Positions 1-8,780 are shown, counted from the stretch's first letter. The stretch: DNA of 64,000 bases from Sphingomonas abietis (GCF_027625475.1 NZ_CP115174.1:992001-1056000), one strand, 5' to 3'. Made by a program: numbers and translations. Notes: generated by a model from the sequence alone, not told the origin.

Positions 1-1149
1 GTGGCGCTGCACCGCGCGGGCGCGCCGAAGGCGGGCTGGGCGGCGCTGCTGATCGGGTTGCTGCCGCCGATGATCGACTGGCTGGTGGTGATCGACAAGG
101 ATGCGCAACTGATCGGCGCGACGGTGGCGGCGACCGGTCTGCTCGCGCGGTTTCGGCTGACGCGGCGGCCGACGCCCTGGTGGGCGGTGGTGCTGATCGT
201 CGTGCTGCTCGGCTATGCGGTGCTGCTGCGCGCCAATTCGGTGTTCGCGATCGCGCCGCTGGCGCTGGCCTGGGCGGGATGGTTCGGGTTGAAGCGCTGG
301 TGGGCGCGTGCGGTGCTGCTGCTCGCCGCCACCGGATTGGTGCTGGGCGCGTCGGGGCCGATCAACCATGGCCTGCTCGGCGCCGATCGATCGGGCGTGC
401 AATATACGCTGCCGCTGTTCGATCTGGCCGGCATCGCGACCCGCGCGCCGCTCGATCCGATGCCCGGCCTGTCGCGGCAGGATTGGGCACGGGCGCAGCG
501 GCTGCATTGCTACACGCCGTTCTTCTGGGATCCCTTCGCCGATTATGCGCGCTGCGGCCCGATGGCCGACGCGATGCTGGCCGACGACAATGGCCCGCCG
601 CCGGTCTATCGCCACTGGGTCTCGGCGGTGGTCGCCCATCCGCTGGCCTATCTCGAACACCGCCTCGCGCATCTGAACGCGACGCTGCGCATCCGGGTGC
701 CGGTGGACGAGCACAGCAATGCGGCGCCGGCGAAGACGCCCCCCAATCTCTACAATGTCGGCGGCGGCGAGACGATGGCGACCGACACGATGCGCGCGGT
801 GACGATGGCCGTGGACGAGACGCCGGCCGGATCGCCGGCGGTGTGGCTGATACTGGCCGCGCTGCTCGGCTGGACGCTGCTCGGCACGCCGGACCAGCCG
901 GCCCGGGCGTTCGGGCTTCCGCTGATCCTCTCGGCGCTGCTGATGACGGCCAGTTTCGCGGTGGTGAGCATCGCCTCCGATCTGCGCTACCATCTCTGGC
1001 TGTTCACCGCGACGGCGCTGGCCGCCGTGCTTCTCGGCAGCTGCCGGGGGGTGCCGAAGGGGCGGCTGATGGTGACGCTGGCGGTGATGGCCGGCGTCTG
1101 CCTGCTGTCGGTGGTGTTGCGGGCCGGGGCGCCGCCGCTCGGTTATTGA
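1..1149 (+). CDS. Polytopic inner-membrane protein, probably 5'-truncated
   Basis: The frame is open from the first base of the window, so the true start is probably upstream and only the C-terminal part is seen. The 382 visible residues are very hydrophobic, with several membrane segments near residues 14-50, 60-120 and 280-375. Between them lies a polar, probably periplasmic, region of about 150 residues with few charged motifs. The overall look (hydrophobic bundle, LLRANSVFA-type segment, large loop, C-terminal helices) resembles GT39-like or undecaprenyl-linked glycosyltransferase membrane proteins, but no catalytic motif is visible. I do not assign a function. Confidence 0.6.
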   Translation: MALHRAGAPKAGWAALLIGLLPPMIDWLVVIDKDAQLIGATVAATGLLARFRLTRRPTPWWAVVLIVVLLGYAVLLRANSVFAIAPLALAWAGWFGLKRWWARAVLLLAATGLVLGASGPINHGLLGADRSGVQYTLPLFDLAGIATRAPLDPMPGLSRQDWARAQRLHCYTPFFWDPFADYARCGPMADAMLADDNGPPPVYRHWVSAVVAHPLAYLEHRLAHLNATLRIRVPVDEHSNAAPAKTPPNLYNVGGGETMATDTMRAVTMAVDETPAGSPAVWLILAALLGWTLLGTPDQPARAFGLPLILSALLMTASFAVVSIASDLRYHLWLFTATALAAVLLGSCRGVPKGRLMVTLAVMAGVCLLSVVLRAGAPPLGY

Positions 1150-1284
1150 GCGGGCGGCGGGACCGATAGCCGTGGCCGGCATCGGCACGGCGCGTCCATG
1201 TCGGAAATGTGACGCTTTGGGCTTTCCGTTTCGCCCCGGGCGGCGTAGTGGACGAATCAGCCTTGCTTCACTATATCGAGCGGT

Positions 1285-1899
1285 ATGAAAAACACTGAGA
1301 CCGCCGTTGCCACGCGTGGCAGGCCGCGCGAGTTCGATGCCGCAGAGGCATTGGCGGCGGCGCTCCGCGTGTTCTGGACACGCGGATATGAGGGCGCTTC
1401 GCTCACCGAACTGACCGAGGCGATGGGCATCACGCGGCCCAGCCTCTATGCCTGCTTCGGCAACAAGGAGGCGCTGTTCCGCAAGGCGCTCGATCTCTAC
1501 GAGACCGAGAAGCTCGCCTTCATGAACACGGCGCTCGAGGCGCCGACCGCCCGCGGCGTCGCCGACCGGCTGCTGCGCGGGGCGCTCGCCAACCAGATGA
1601 GCGCCTGCGATCCCAAGGGCTGCCTGGGCGTCATCTCCAGCGTCGCCTGCGGCGCCGAAGCGGAAGGCATCAAGGCCGAGGTGGTGGCGCGCCGCGTTTC
1701 GTCCACCGCGGCCCTGGTCCAGCGTTTCGAGCGGGCCAAGCAGGAAGGCGATCTGCCGGCGGAACTCGAGCCGGAGGCGCTGACCCATTATCTGATTGCG
1801 CTGCTCCAGGGGCTTTCCGTGCAGGCCGGGGCGGGGATGAGTTGTGCCGATCTGGGCCGTATGGTCGATACCGCGCTGGTCGTCTGGCCAGGCCGCTAG
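1285..1899 (+). CDS. TetR/AcrR-family transcriptional regulator
   Basis: A 204-residue protein with the TetR architecture. The N-terminal DNA-binding domain (about residues 15-65) contains the helix-turn-helix signature around GASLTELTEAMGITRPSLY followed by CFGNKEALF. The rest is a helical ligand-binding and dimerisation domain of the usual length. TetR proteins normally repress a nearby promoter until a small ligand binds. A perfect 12-bp palindrome lies 10 bp past its stop codon, just upstream of a promoter for the next gene, so the downstream gene at 2100 may be its target (inference). The ligand is unknown. Confidence 0.9.
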   Translation: MKNTETAVATRGRPREFDAAEALAAALRVFWTRGYEGASLTELTEAMGITRPSLYACFGNKEALFRKALDLYETEKLAFMNTALEAPTARGVADRLLRGALANQMSACDPKGCLGVISSVACGAEAEGIKAEVVARRVSSTAALVQRFERAKQEGDLPAELEPEALTHYLIALLQGLSVQAGAGMSCADLGRMVDTALVVWPGR

Positions 1900-1908
1900 A
1901 AAAAAGTC

Positions 1909-1920
1909 TACCGATCGGTA
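1909..1920. promoter_or_regulatory. Putative TetR-family operator
   Basis: TACCGATCGGTA is a perfect 12-bp palindrome. It closely resembles operators of TetR/AcrR repressors built on ACCGATCGGT. It lies between the end of the TetR gene and a promoter-like sequence at 1931-1960, so binding there could control the gene at 2100. Functional assignment is inference. Confidence 0.55.
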
Positions 1921-1930
1921 CGGAAAGTGG

Positions 1931-1960
1931 TTGACGTTTTCGGCGTCGGTTCTTTATATA
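1931..1960 (+). promoter_or_regulatory. Putative sigma-70-type promoter for the gene at 2100
   Basis: TTGACG at 1931-1936 is followed after 18 bp by TATATA at 1955-1960. A TATACT at 1957-1962 is an alternative -10. An imperfect inverted repeat (TACTG, 2 bp, CAGTA) at 1959-1970 overlaps the -10 and start region. The leader to the ATG at 2100 would be about 130 bp. Confidence 0.45.
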
Positions 1961-2099
1961 CTGCTCAGTAGTAAAGGGGTTGCCATCGGCGGCCGCTGAG
2001 AGGGGGCAAGGCTCCCGATCACATGCTTGATCATCCGGGATCGATGACGGACGGGGCTCTGGCCCGCCGGTCGGTTCTGTTCGTCCGAAGGGAATACCC

Positions 2100-2471
2100 A
2101 TGGCCTATCTCGATACCCGTGAGGGTTTCGCCGGTGCAGCGCCGGTTTTCGCATCCTCCATCCCGGCCGTGTTCGAGCGGCAGGAATGGGAAATCATCGT
2201 GCTCGCCCGGCATGACGGTCTGGCGAGCCTGCAGGAGCCGGGCCGGCTGGCCCGCGCCATGGCCTGGCTGTTCGGCGGCACCATCGATCGCCGTCTGGCG
2301 AGCCCCCGGCTGGAGGCGTTGCGCCGCCTGGCGGTGCTGGCGTGGCACCATGGCTATCAGGCGCCGGTGTCGGCGATGAAGGCGTTCAAGGCGGAGGGCT
2401 TCTCCGCCGATCAGCTGGAATTGCTGCTCGCCAGCGTGGCCACCAGCCGCAGCCAGCTCGCGAGCCGCTGA
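2100..2471 (+). CDS. Hypothetical protein, 123 aa
   Basis: The ATG is preceded by a GAAGGGA ribosome-binding site. The product is small and soluble, with no signal peptide or membrane segment. It is mostly helical in character, with a Leu/Ala/Arg-rich middle and a C-terminal helix ending LELLLASVATSRSQLASR. I do not recognise a family. It is the first gene after the TetR regulator and its putative operator, which suggests regulated expression, but the role is unknown. Confidence 0.7.
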   Translation: MAYLDTREGFAGAAPVFASSIPAVFERQEWEIIVLARHDGLASLQEPGRLARAMAWLFGGTIDRRLASPRLEALRRLAVLAWHHGYQAPVSAMKAFKAEGFSADQLELLLASVATSRSQLASR

Positions 2472-2477
2472 GCAGGC

Positions 2478-2987
2478 TTACCCCCTGATCTGCGCGGCGC
2501 GCGCCAGCACGCGCCGCGCGAGGTGCGACAGGCTGTCGAGCTGATCCTGGCTGGGCAGGGGGCGGGGCTCCCGATCGATCACGCACAGCGCGCCGAGCGG
2601 CTGGCCATTTTCCGCCGCCAGCGGGGCGCCGGCATAGAAGCGGATCTCGGGGCCGGACAGGACAAGCGGGTTTCCCGCGAAGCGCGGATCGGCGTGGGTG
2701 TCGCCGACCTGGAAGACATGGTCGCCATCGACCATGGCATGCGCGCAAAAGGATGCGGCGCGAGGCGTCTCGGAGGTGCCGAGCCCGATTTCAACCGGGA
2801 AATACTGGCGGTCATGATCCACGATCGAGATCGCCGCCATCGGCGTGGCGAACAGCTCTGCCGCCTCACGCAGGATGGAGGCCAGAACCGGATCGCCGGC
2901 AGCGTCGAGAAAGCCGGACTGGTCGACGGCGCGCTGGCGGTCATCCTCGTCCGCGGGACGATTGGCGGGTGTATAATAGAGCGTCAT
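2478..2987 (-). CDS. GAF-domain sensor protein
   Basis: A 169-residue protein that is essentially one GAF domain (about residues 25-160). It shows the characteristic SFCAHAM segment, DPRFAGNPLVL, an IRFYAGAPL strand and the GALCVID strand. GAF domains bind small ligands or chromophores and usually regulate an attached or partner output domain. No output domain is present here. Its ATG overlaps the stop of the GGDEF gene at 2984-3955 by 4 bp, so the two are probably translationally coupled and may work as a sensor/output pair (inference). Confidence 0.88.
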   Translation of the reverse strand: MTLYYTPANRPADEDDRQRAVDQSGFLDAAGDPVLASILREAAELFATPMAAISIVDHDRQYFPVEIGLGTSETPRAASFCAHAMVDGDHVFQVGDTHADPRFAGNPLVLSGPEIRFYAGAPLAAENGQPLGALCVIDREPRPLPSQDQLDSLSHLARRVLARAAQIRG

Positions 2988-3955
2988 GCCGCGTCCGCCA
3001 TCGGGGCCTTGCCGGCGCGCCGACCGGAAATCGGCGTCGGTGATTCCTGATAGGCCGGCTGGAGATCGAGGCGGGCGACGCGGAGCGCGTTCTTGCCCGA
3101 GCGCTTGACCTCGTACATCAGGCCGTCCGCCGCCTCGACCAGCGCTTCCGCCGATCGGATCGAGCGGCTTTCCACCACCATCGCACCCATGCTGCAGGTG
3201 ACGGCATAGCCGGTCTCGCGGAGGATCTGGCTCATCCGATGGTGCAGCCGTTCGGCCGCGACATCGCCCTGGTAGCAGGTCGGGACCGTCATCAGCGCCA
3301 CGAACTCGTCGCCGCCGACCCGTGCGAACAGATCATGCGCGCGGATCGCCTGGCTGGCCTGCTCGGCGAAGGTGGAGAGCAATCTGTCACCGGCGGCATG
3401 GCCGAAATCGTCGTTCACGCGCTTGAAGCCGTCGAGGTCGAAATAGGCCATCAGCAGGGCATCGCCACGGCGCTGGGCCTGGCTGATCTGGGCCGCGAGC
3501 CGGTGCTGGAAGGCGGCCTTGTTGAGCACCCCGGTCAACGCATCGGTGGCGGCGCTCCACCGGGCCTGATCGAGCGAGCGGCGCAATCCGCTGGCCAGCG
3601 CGACCAGGACCGTCATCGATATCGCACGACCGACCATGTTCCAGGCCAGCGCCGCCGCGGTGATGGTGGACGCCGGGCCGTTGACGCTATGCACCGCAAG
3701 CTGGACGAGCACCGAGATCGCCCCCACCGCCAGCCCCACCCGCTCGCCGATGCACCAGGAGCCGAAGCAGGCGATGGCGAGATAGAAAGCGACCAGGCTG
3801 AACTGCGGGCCGGTCGAGAAATCGAGGACGATGGTGGCCGCCATCGCGATCACCAGCAGCGCCCATGCCCGCGACCGCGGCAGGCGCATCGACGCCTCCG
3901 CCATCGCGGCGAAAAGGGACGATAATTTCGAGGCGGTAGGCGGTTGCCGCAACAC
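2984..3955 (-). CDS. Membrane-anchored GGDEF diguanylate cyclase
   Basis: A 323-residue protein. Residues about 30-125 form several membrane segments (MASE-like sensor region), and the C-terminal half is a GGDEF domain. The active-site GGDEF is intact at about residues 214-218. Five residues before it is an RxxD (RAHD), the allosteric I-site that allows product inhibition by c-di-GMP. It should therefore make cyclic di-GMP from two GTP at the inner membrane. It is the first gene of a two-gene unit with the GAF protein. A PilZ-type c-di-GMP receptor is encoded at 19213-19575. Confidence 0.93.
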   Translation of the reverse strand: MLRQPPTASKLSSLFAAMAEASMRLPRSRAWALLVIAMAATIVLDFSTGPQFSLVAFYLAIACFGSWCIGERVGLAVGAISVLVQLAVHSVNGPASTITAAALAWNMVGRAISMTVLVALASGLRRSLDQARWSAATDALTGVLNKAAFQHRLAAQISQAQRRGDALLMAYFDLDGFKRVNDDFGHAAGDRLLSTFAEQASQAIRAHDLFARVGGDEFVALMTVPTCYQGDVAAERLHHRMSQILRETGYAVTCSMGAMVVESRSIRSAEALVEAADGLMYEVKRSGKNALRVARLDLQPAYQESPTPISGRRAGKAPMADAA

Positions 3956-4026
3956 AGGCTTCTCCGAAACAGGATCGGAGGATTAATCTCGATTTATTAC
4001 CCGGACATTGAGAATCGGGCTGGTTT

Positions 4027-4527
4027 TTAGAGTTTTGCGGTGATCGGCGGCACGGGCGCCGGTGCGGGCGGCACGCAGATGCCGACCCAGCGGGCATCGG
4101 TCAGCGTCGCGAGTCGACCGGGCGTCAATCGCACCGAGGATGTGCGCGATCCGGCAGCCGGATAGACCTCGGCGAAATCACGCAGCGACACGTCGCAATA
4201 AATGGGGAGGGGCGTGGCCAGCCCGAACGGGCAAACGCCGCCGATCGGATGGCCGGTCACGGCCTCGACCTCCTCGGCGCCCAGCATCCGCGAGCGGCCT
4301 CCGAAGACGGCCTTGGTCTTCTGGTTGTCGAGCCGGGCGTCGCCGCGCGCGACGATCAGGATCACTTCGTTGTTGATCCTGATCGACAGCGTCTTGGCGA
4401 TCTGGCCCGGCTCGACCCCCAGTGCCAGCGCCGCCTCGGAAACCGTGGCGGTGCTGGCACCCTGGTCTATGATCGCGATATCCGGCGCGTGTTCCGCGAG
4501 GAAGGCGCGAACGGATTCGAGACTCAA
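4027..4527 (-). CDS. YbaK/EbsC-family (prolyl-tRNA deacylase-like) protein
   Basis: A 166-residue YbaK/aminoacyl-tRNA deacylase domain. Members hydrolyse mischarged tRNAs in trans. The conserved lysine region (GQIAKTLSIR, Lys about 45), the VARGDARLDNQKTK stretch and the GGVCPFGL loop are all visible. The start lies 4 bp after the stop of the HU gene on the same strand, so the two are probably co-transcribed. Which tRNA species is edited cannot be told from sequence. Confidence 0.88.
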   Translation of the reverse strand: MSLESVRAFLAEHAPDIAIIDQGASTATVSEAALALGVEPGQIAKTLSIRINNEVILIVARGDARLDNQKTKAVFGGRSRMLGAEEVEAVTGHPIGGVCPFGLATPLPIYCDVSLRDFAEVYPAAGSRTSSVRLTPGRLATLTDARWVGICVPPAPAPVPPITAKL

Positions 4528-4531
4528 CGGA

Positions 4532-4807
4532 TCAGCCGTTCAGCTTGTCCTTCACCGCCTTGGCAGGCGAGAAGCCGAGCTTGCGGGAAGCGGCGATGGT
4601 CATCGCGGCGCCGGTGGCCGGGTTGCGACCCTCGCGTGCGGGGCTGTCCTTCACCTTGAACTTGCCGAAGCCGCTGATCGAGACTTCGGTGCCGGCGGCA
4701 GCCGCATCGGTGATGGCGGCGAAAACGGCGTCGACGACCTTGCGGGCGTCTGCCTTCGACAGGTCGTGGCCGGCAGCAATCTGCTCGGCGAGCTCGGAAT
4801 TGTTCAT
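4532..4807 (-). CDS. HU-family DNA-binding protein
   Basis: The 91-residue product matches HU/IHF proteins: N-terminal helices (MNNSELAEQIA), then the beta-arm region with SGFGKFKVKDSPAREGRNPATG, ending SRKLGFSPAKAVKDKLNG. It bends and compacts DNA as a dimer. The start is set by an AAGGAGG ribosome-binding site 8-9 bases before the ATG; the frame stays open far upstream but without HU homology. It precedes the ybaK-like gene by 4 bp. Confidence 0.93.
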   Translation of the reverse strand: MNNSELAEQIAAGHDLSKADARKVVDAVFAAITDAAAAGTEVSISGFGKFKVKDSPAREGRNPATGAAMTIAASRKLGFSPAKAVKDKLNG

Positions 4808-4893
4808 GGAACTCGTCTCCTCCTTAACGAAGCCGATGCACATAGACGGGGAAATCCGCCAAGGTCCAGTGTCTCCGGCGTTTTTGGGCGAAA

Positions 4894-5871
4894 TCAGGGC
4901 AGAAGGACCGTCGCGCCCGTCGTGGCGCGGAATTCCAGCGCGCGATGGGCATCGGCGGCGTCGGCCAGCGCGAAGGTCTGGCCGATCGGGATCGTCACCG
5001 CGCCACCGGCGATCGCGTCGAACAGCTTGCCGGCGAGATCGCGGCGTTCGGCGGCGTTGCCGGCATAATCGGCGAGCGTCGGGCGGGTGACGAAGACGGA
5101 GCCGGCCTTGGACAGCGACAGCACGTCGATCGGCGCGACGGCACCGCTGGCATTGCCGTAGGTGACGAGCAGGCCGCGCCGCGCGAGAGACTGCAACGAG
5201 GCATCCCAGCTGGCCTTGCCGACCCCATCCAGCGCCACCGCGACCCCCTGGCCGCCGGTGATCGCGCGCACCTCGGTGGCGAGCGCATCCAACGGGCAGG
5301 AGAGGGCGTGGTGCGCACCGAGCTGCCGCGCCTGCTCGGCCTTGGCTGGCGATCCGGCATGGGCGATCACGGTGACATCCAATGCCTTCAGCCACTGGAC
5401 GAGGATCGAGCCGACCCCGCCGGCGGCGGCATGGACGAGCACGGTCTGCCCGGCTTCGATCCGCGCGCAGGGGCCGATCAGATAGGCGGCGGTCATGCCC
5501 TTGAGCATCGCGGCGGCGGCGGTGCGATCGTCGATCGTGTCGGGCAGCGGCACCAGCAGGTCTGCGGCCAGCGTCCGCACCGTCGCATAGGCGCCGGGCG
5601 CGCCGCCGGCGTAAGCGACGCGATCGCCGACTGCCAGCCCCTCCACGCCGTCGCCGACGGCCTCGATCGTGCCGGCCGCCTCGCTGCCGAGCCCGGTTGG
5701 CAGGTCGAGCGTGTAGAGGCCGCTGCGATGATAGGTGTCGATGAAGTTCAGCCCGATCGCCGATTGCCGCACCCGGACCTGGCCGGTGCCGGGATCGACC
5801 GGGCTGATCGCCTCGCGCTCGATCGCCTCGGGGCCGCCGGTCTGGCGGATGATCATGCGGAAATCGGACAT
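4894..5871 (-). CDS. Quinone oxidoreductase (zeta-crystallin type, MDR family)
   Basis: A 325-residue medium-chain dehydrogenase/reductase without the structural zinc cysteines. It has the GroES-like N-terminal domain (GLNFIDTYHRSGLY) and a Rossmann domain with the nucleotide motif AAAGGVGS (about residues 149-156). Family members reduce quinones or alpha,beta-unsaturated carbonyls with NADPH. Length is normal for Qor. It lies 22 bp after the Gre-factor gene on the same strand. Confidence 0.92.
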   Translation of the reverse strand: MSDFRMIIRQTGGPEAIEREAISPVDPGTGQVRVRQSAIGLNFIDTYHRSGLYTLDLPTGLGSEAAGTIEAVGDGVEGLAVGDRVAYAGGAPGAYATVRTLAADLLVPLPDTIDDRTAAAAMLKGMTAAYLIGPCARIEAGQTVLVHAAAGGVGSILVQWLKALDVTVIAHAGSPAKAEQARQLGAHHALSCPLDALATEVRAITGGQGVAVALDGVGKASWDASLQSLARRGLLVTYGNASGAVAPIDVLSLSKAGSVFVTRPTLADYAGNAAERRDLAGKLFDAIAGGAVTIPIGQTFALADAADAHRALEFRATTGATVLLP

Positions 5872-5893
5872 GCTGCTTCCTTATCGAGGGGGG

Positions 5894-6361
5894 TCAGGCG
5901 GGGATCGCCCCGGCCGACAGGATTTCGAGCGCATCGGCCTTGCCGCCGAACGCCAGCTGTTCGCCGGGATAGGCCCCGATCATGGCGCGGGCGAGCGGGG
6001 CGGAGAAGGCGATGCGGCCGGCATGGGGCTCGGCCTCGTCGTCGCCGACGATATCGATCTGCTTGGTCTGGCCGTTGAGGGTGAAGGCGACGCGCGATCC
6101 GAACGCGATCTCGTCGTCGGCCGGCGGCGATACCGGCTGGGCGGTCGCCTGCCGGGTTCGCCAGTAGCGCAGGGTGCGCAGATGCTGCTCGCGATCGGCT
6201 TCGGCCAGCGCGGCGGTATCGGCGGCTTCCAGCTCCGCGACCTTCGCCTCGATCAGGGCGAGGCCGCGCGCGGTCACCAGATTGGGGCCGGCGGGCAGCG
6301 GCAGCTCGAACTTCGGTTCCTTATGTTCCTCATCGCCATCGCGGCGAAACGCTACGCTCAC
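5894..6361 (-). CDS. GreA/GreB-family transcription elongation factor
   Basis: A 155-residue Gre-type protein. It has an N-terminal coiled-coil segment (LVTARGLALIEAKVAELEAADTAALAE) and a C-terminal FKBP-like domain with the GSRVAFTLNGQ strand and SAPLARAMIGAYPGE. Gre factors stimulate RNA cleavage by backtracked RNA polymerase. The start is taken as GTG at 6361, giving VSVAFRRDGDEEHKEPKFELP, behind a GGGAGAG site. An upstream extension to 6487 is open but unlike the family. GreB-like is likelier than GreA because of the acidic N-terminal extension. Confidence 0.85.
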   Translation of the reverse strand: MSVAFRRDGDEEHKEPKFELPLPAGPNLVTARGLALIEAKVAELEAADTAALAEADREQHLRTLRYWRTRQATAQPVSPPADDEIAFGSRVAFTLNGQTKQIDIVGDDEAEPHAGRIAFSAPLARAMIGAYPGEQLAFGGKADALEILSAGAIPA

Positions 6362-6526
6362 GTCTTCTCTCCCGGTCAATCGGCCAACATGGGAGAAGTC
6401 GGATCGTTCCGCCAGTGCGCCGACGTCGCCGGCGCTCGGCAATGCGGCGCATGTCCCGCACGTGTTGCGTGATGCGCCCGCCCGCATAAATCGCTAGAGG
6501 CGGTGACGAACAGCCGGGAGCGTTGC

Positions 6527-8593
6527 GTGAGCAAGGCGAATACGCATTTTCATTCGATCCATACCCATGGCCTCGTGCGGGTTGCGGCGGCGACGCCGAT
6601 CGCGACGGCGGGCGATCCCGCTGCCAATGCGCAGGCCGCGCTGGCCCTGGCGCGCGAGGCGGATGCGGCGCAGGTCGATCTCGTCGTCTATCCCGAACTC
6701 AACCTGTCCTCCTATGCGGTGGACGACCTCCATCTGCAGGACGGGTTCCGCGCCGCCACCGAGCAGGCGATCGCGACGGTGGTGGCGGGCAGCGCCGGGT
6801 TGAAGCCAGTGCTGGTGCTGGGCGCGCCGCTCCACCGTAACGGCCGGCTCTACAACACCGCGATCGTCGTCGCGCGCGGCAAGGTGCTGGGCGTGGTGCC
6901 CAAGAGCTTCCTGCCCAATTATCGCGAATATTATGAGAAGCGCTGGTTCGCGTCGGGCGCCGGATTGACCGGGCTGACGATGGAGGTGGCGGGCCAGACC
7001 GTGCCGTTCGGCACCGACCTGATCTTCGCCGCCGCCGACCTCCCCGACCTGATCTTCGGGGTGGAGATTTGCGAGGATTATTGGGCGCCGACGCCGCCCT
7101 CCACCCAAGCCGCGCTCGCCGGGGCGCTGATCCTGTGCAACCTCTCGGCCTCCAACATCGTGATCGGCAAGGCGCGCGAGCGCGCGCTGCTCGCCGCCGC
7201 CCATTCGGCGCGGACCTGCGCGGCCTATGTCTTCGCCGCCGCCGGGCCGGGCGAGAGCACCACCGATCTCAGCTGGGACGGGCAGGCCTTCGTCCACGAG
7301 CTGGGCGACGAGCTGGCGTCCTCCACGCGCTTTGCGTCGGTGGCGGAACTGACCATCGCCGATGTCGATGTCGGCCGGCTGCGGGCCGAACGGATGCGCT
7401 TCGGCACCTTCAACGACGCCGCCGTCGCGGCCGGCCATCCCGAGACGCGCTATCGCCGGGTGACGTTCGATCATCGGCCGTCCTTCGCCGATATCGGCCT
7501 GCACCGCGCCGTCGCCCGCTTCCCGTTCGTGCCCGACGATCCCGCCCGGCTCGACGAGGATTGCTTCGAGGCGTTCAACATCCAGGTCGAGGGGCTGGCG
7601 AAGCGCGTCGCCGCCTCGGGCGCCAAGCGGCTGGTGATCGGCGTCTCGGGCGGGCTCGATTCGACCCATGCGCTGATCGTCGCGGCCAAGGCGTTCGATC
7701 GGCTCGGCCGTTCGCGCGCCGACATCCTCGGCTTCACCATGCCCGGCTTCGCCACCGGCACCGACACCAAGGCCAATGCCTGGGCGTTGATGGACGCACT
7801 CGGCATCAGCGGCGCCGAGATCGACATCCGCCCCGCCGCGACCCGGATGCTGGAGGACATGGACCATCCCTTCGCCGGGGGCGCGCCGGTCTACGACATC
7901 ACCTTCGAGAATGTGCAGGCCGGCTTGCGCACCGACTATCTGTTCCGCCTCGCCAATCAGCGCGAGGGGATCGTGGTCGGCACCGGCGACCTGTCCGAGC
8001 TGGCGCTGGGCTGGTGTACCTATGGCGTCGGCGACCAGATGAGCCATTATGCGGTCAATGCCGGGGTGCCCAAGACGCTGATCCAGTTCCTGATCCGCTG
8101 GTGCATCCAGACCGGCCAGTTCGATGCCGCCACCGACGACGTGCTGGCCCGCATCCTCGCCACCGAAATCTCGCCTGAGCTGGTGCCGGCGGGGGCGGAT
8201 GGCGCGATCCAGTCGACCGAAGCGAAGATCGGGCCTTATGCGCTCAACGATTTCTTCCTCCATTATGTCGTGCGCTGGGGGATGGACCCGGCCAAGATCG
8301 CCTGGCTGGCATTGGCGGCGTGGGGCGATGCCGAGGCCGGCGACTGGCCGCCCGGCGTGCCCGCGGCGCAGCGCGTGGCCTACGATCTGCCGACGATCCG
8401 GCACTGGCTCGGGCTGTTCCTGCGCCGCTTCTTCCAGACCAGCCAGTTCAAGCGCTCGGCGATCCCCAACGGCCCCAAGGTCTCGACCGCGGGCGCGCTG
8501 AGCCCGCGCGGCGACTGGCGGGCCCCGTCCGACGGCACCGCGGCGCCCTGGCTGGCGGCGCTGGAGCGGGTGCCCGGAAAACCCAGTGAGTAA
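6527..8593 (+). CDS. nadE: Glutamine-dependent NAD+ synthetase
   Basis: About 688 residues and two domains. The N-terminal nitrilase-fold glutaminase carries the Glu/Lys/Cys triad in YPELNLSSY, VPKSFLPNY and VEICEDYW. The C-terminal ATP-dependent amidating domain carries the pyrophosphatase loop SGGLDST. It makes NAD+ from deamido-NAD+, ATP and glutamine. The GTG at 6527 is preferred because a GGGAG site lies 6 bases upstream; an in-frame GTG at 6503 is poorly placed. The stop overlaps the start of a tiny membrane-protein ORF. Confidence 0.95.
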   Translation: MSKANTHFHSIHTHGLVRVAAATPIATAGDPAANAQAALALAREADAAQVDLVVYPELNLSSYAVDDLHLQDGFRAATEQAIATVVAGSAGLKPVLVLGAPLHRNGRLYNTAIVVARGKVLGVVPKSFLPNYREYYEKRWFASGAGLTGLTMEVAGQTVPFGTDLIFAAADLPDLIFGVEICEDYWAPTPPSTQAALAGALILCNLSASNIVIGKARERALLAAAHSARTCAAYVFAAAGPGESTTDLSWDGQAFVHELGDELASSTRFASVAELTIADVDVGRLRAERMRFGTFNDAAVAAGHPETRYRRVTFDHRPSFADIGLHRAVARFPFVPDDPARLDEDCFEAFNIQVEGLAKRVAASGAKRLVIGVSGGLDSTHALIVAAKAFDRLGRSRADILGFTMPGFATGTDTKANAWALMDALGISGAEIDIRPAATRMLEDMDHPFAGGAPVYDITFENVQAGLRTDYLFRLANQREGIVVGTGDLSELALGWCTYGVGDQMSHYAVNAGVPKTLIQFLIRWCIQTGQFDAATDDVLARILATEISPELVPAGADGAIQSTEAKIGPYALNDFFLHYVVRWGMDPAKIAWLALAAWGDAEAGDWPPGVPAAQRVAYDLPTIRHWLGLFLRRFFQTSQFKRSAIPNGPKVSTAGALSPRGDWRAPSDGTAAPWLAALERVPGKPSE

Positions 8594-8744
8594 TTCGGAA
8601 CTGGGCGTTCTGCTCGTCGCGATTTTCTGCGGCTACGCCCTGTTCGAATATGCGCTCGCCCGGCTGATTGTCCTCGCCTTCCGGCGCGCACGGCAGGAGA
8701 TTATGAGGCAATATTGGAAGGCCAACGGCAGGGGAAAGCCTTAG
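8586..8744 (+). CDS. Small single-pass membrane protein, 52 aa
   Basis: A GTG-initiated ORF that overlaps the end of nadE by 8 bp. It encodes one strong membrane helix (about residues 7-32, LGVLLVAIFCGYALFEYALA) followed by a basic tail (RRARQEIMRQYWKANGRGKP), giving an N-out/C-in arrangement by the positive-inside rule. No family is recognised. The overlap suggests translational coupling to nadE. The hydrophobic/basic pattern makes chance less likely, but it remains a prediction. Confidence 0.5.
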   Translation: MSNSELGVLLVAIFCGYALFEYALARLIVLAFRRARQEIMRQYWKANGRGKP

Positions 8745-8780
8745 GGCCGATCGGCATACAAGCCTCGCCCGTATTTTGGC

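Noticed and set aside
6494-8404. 636-codon minus-strand frame antisense to nadE
   Set aside because: nadE on the plus strand is complete with its glutaminase and PP-loop motifs.
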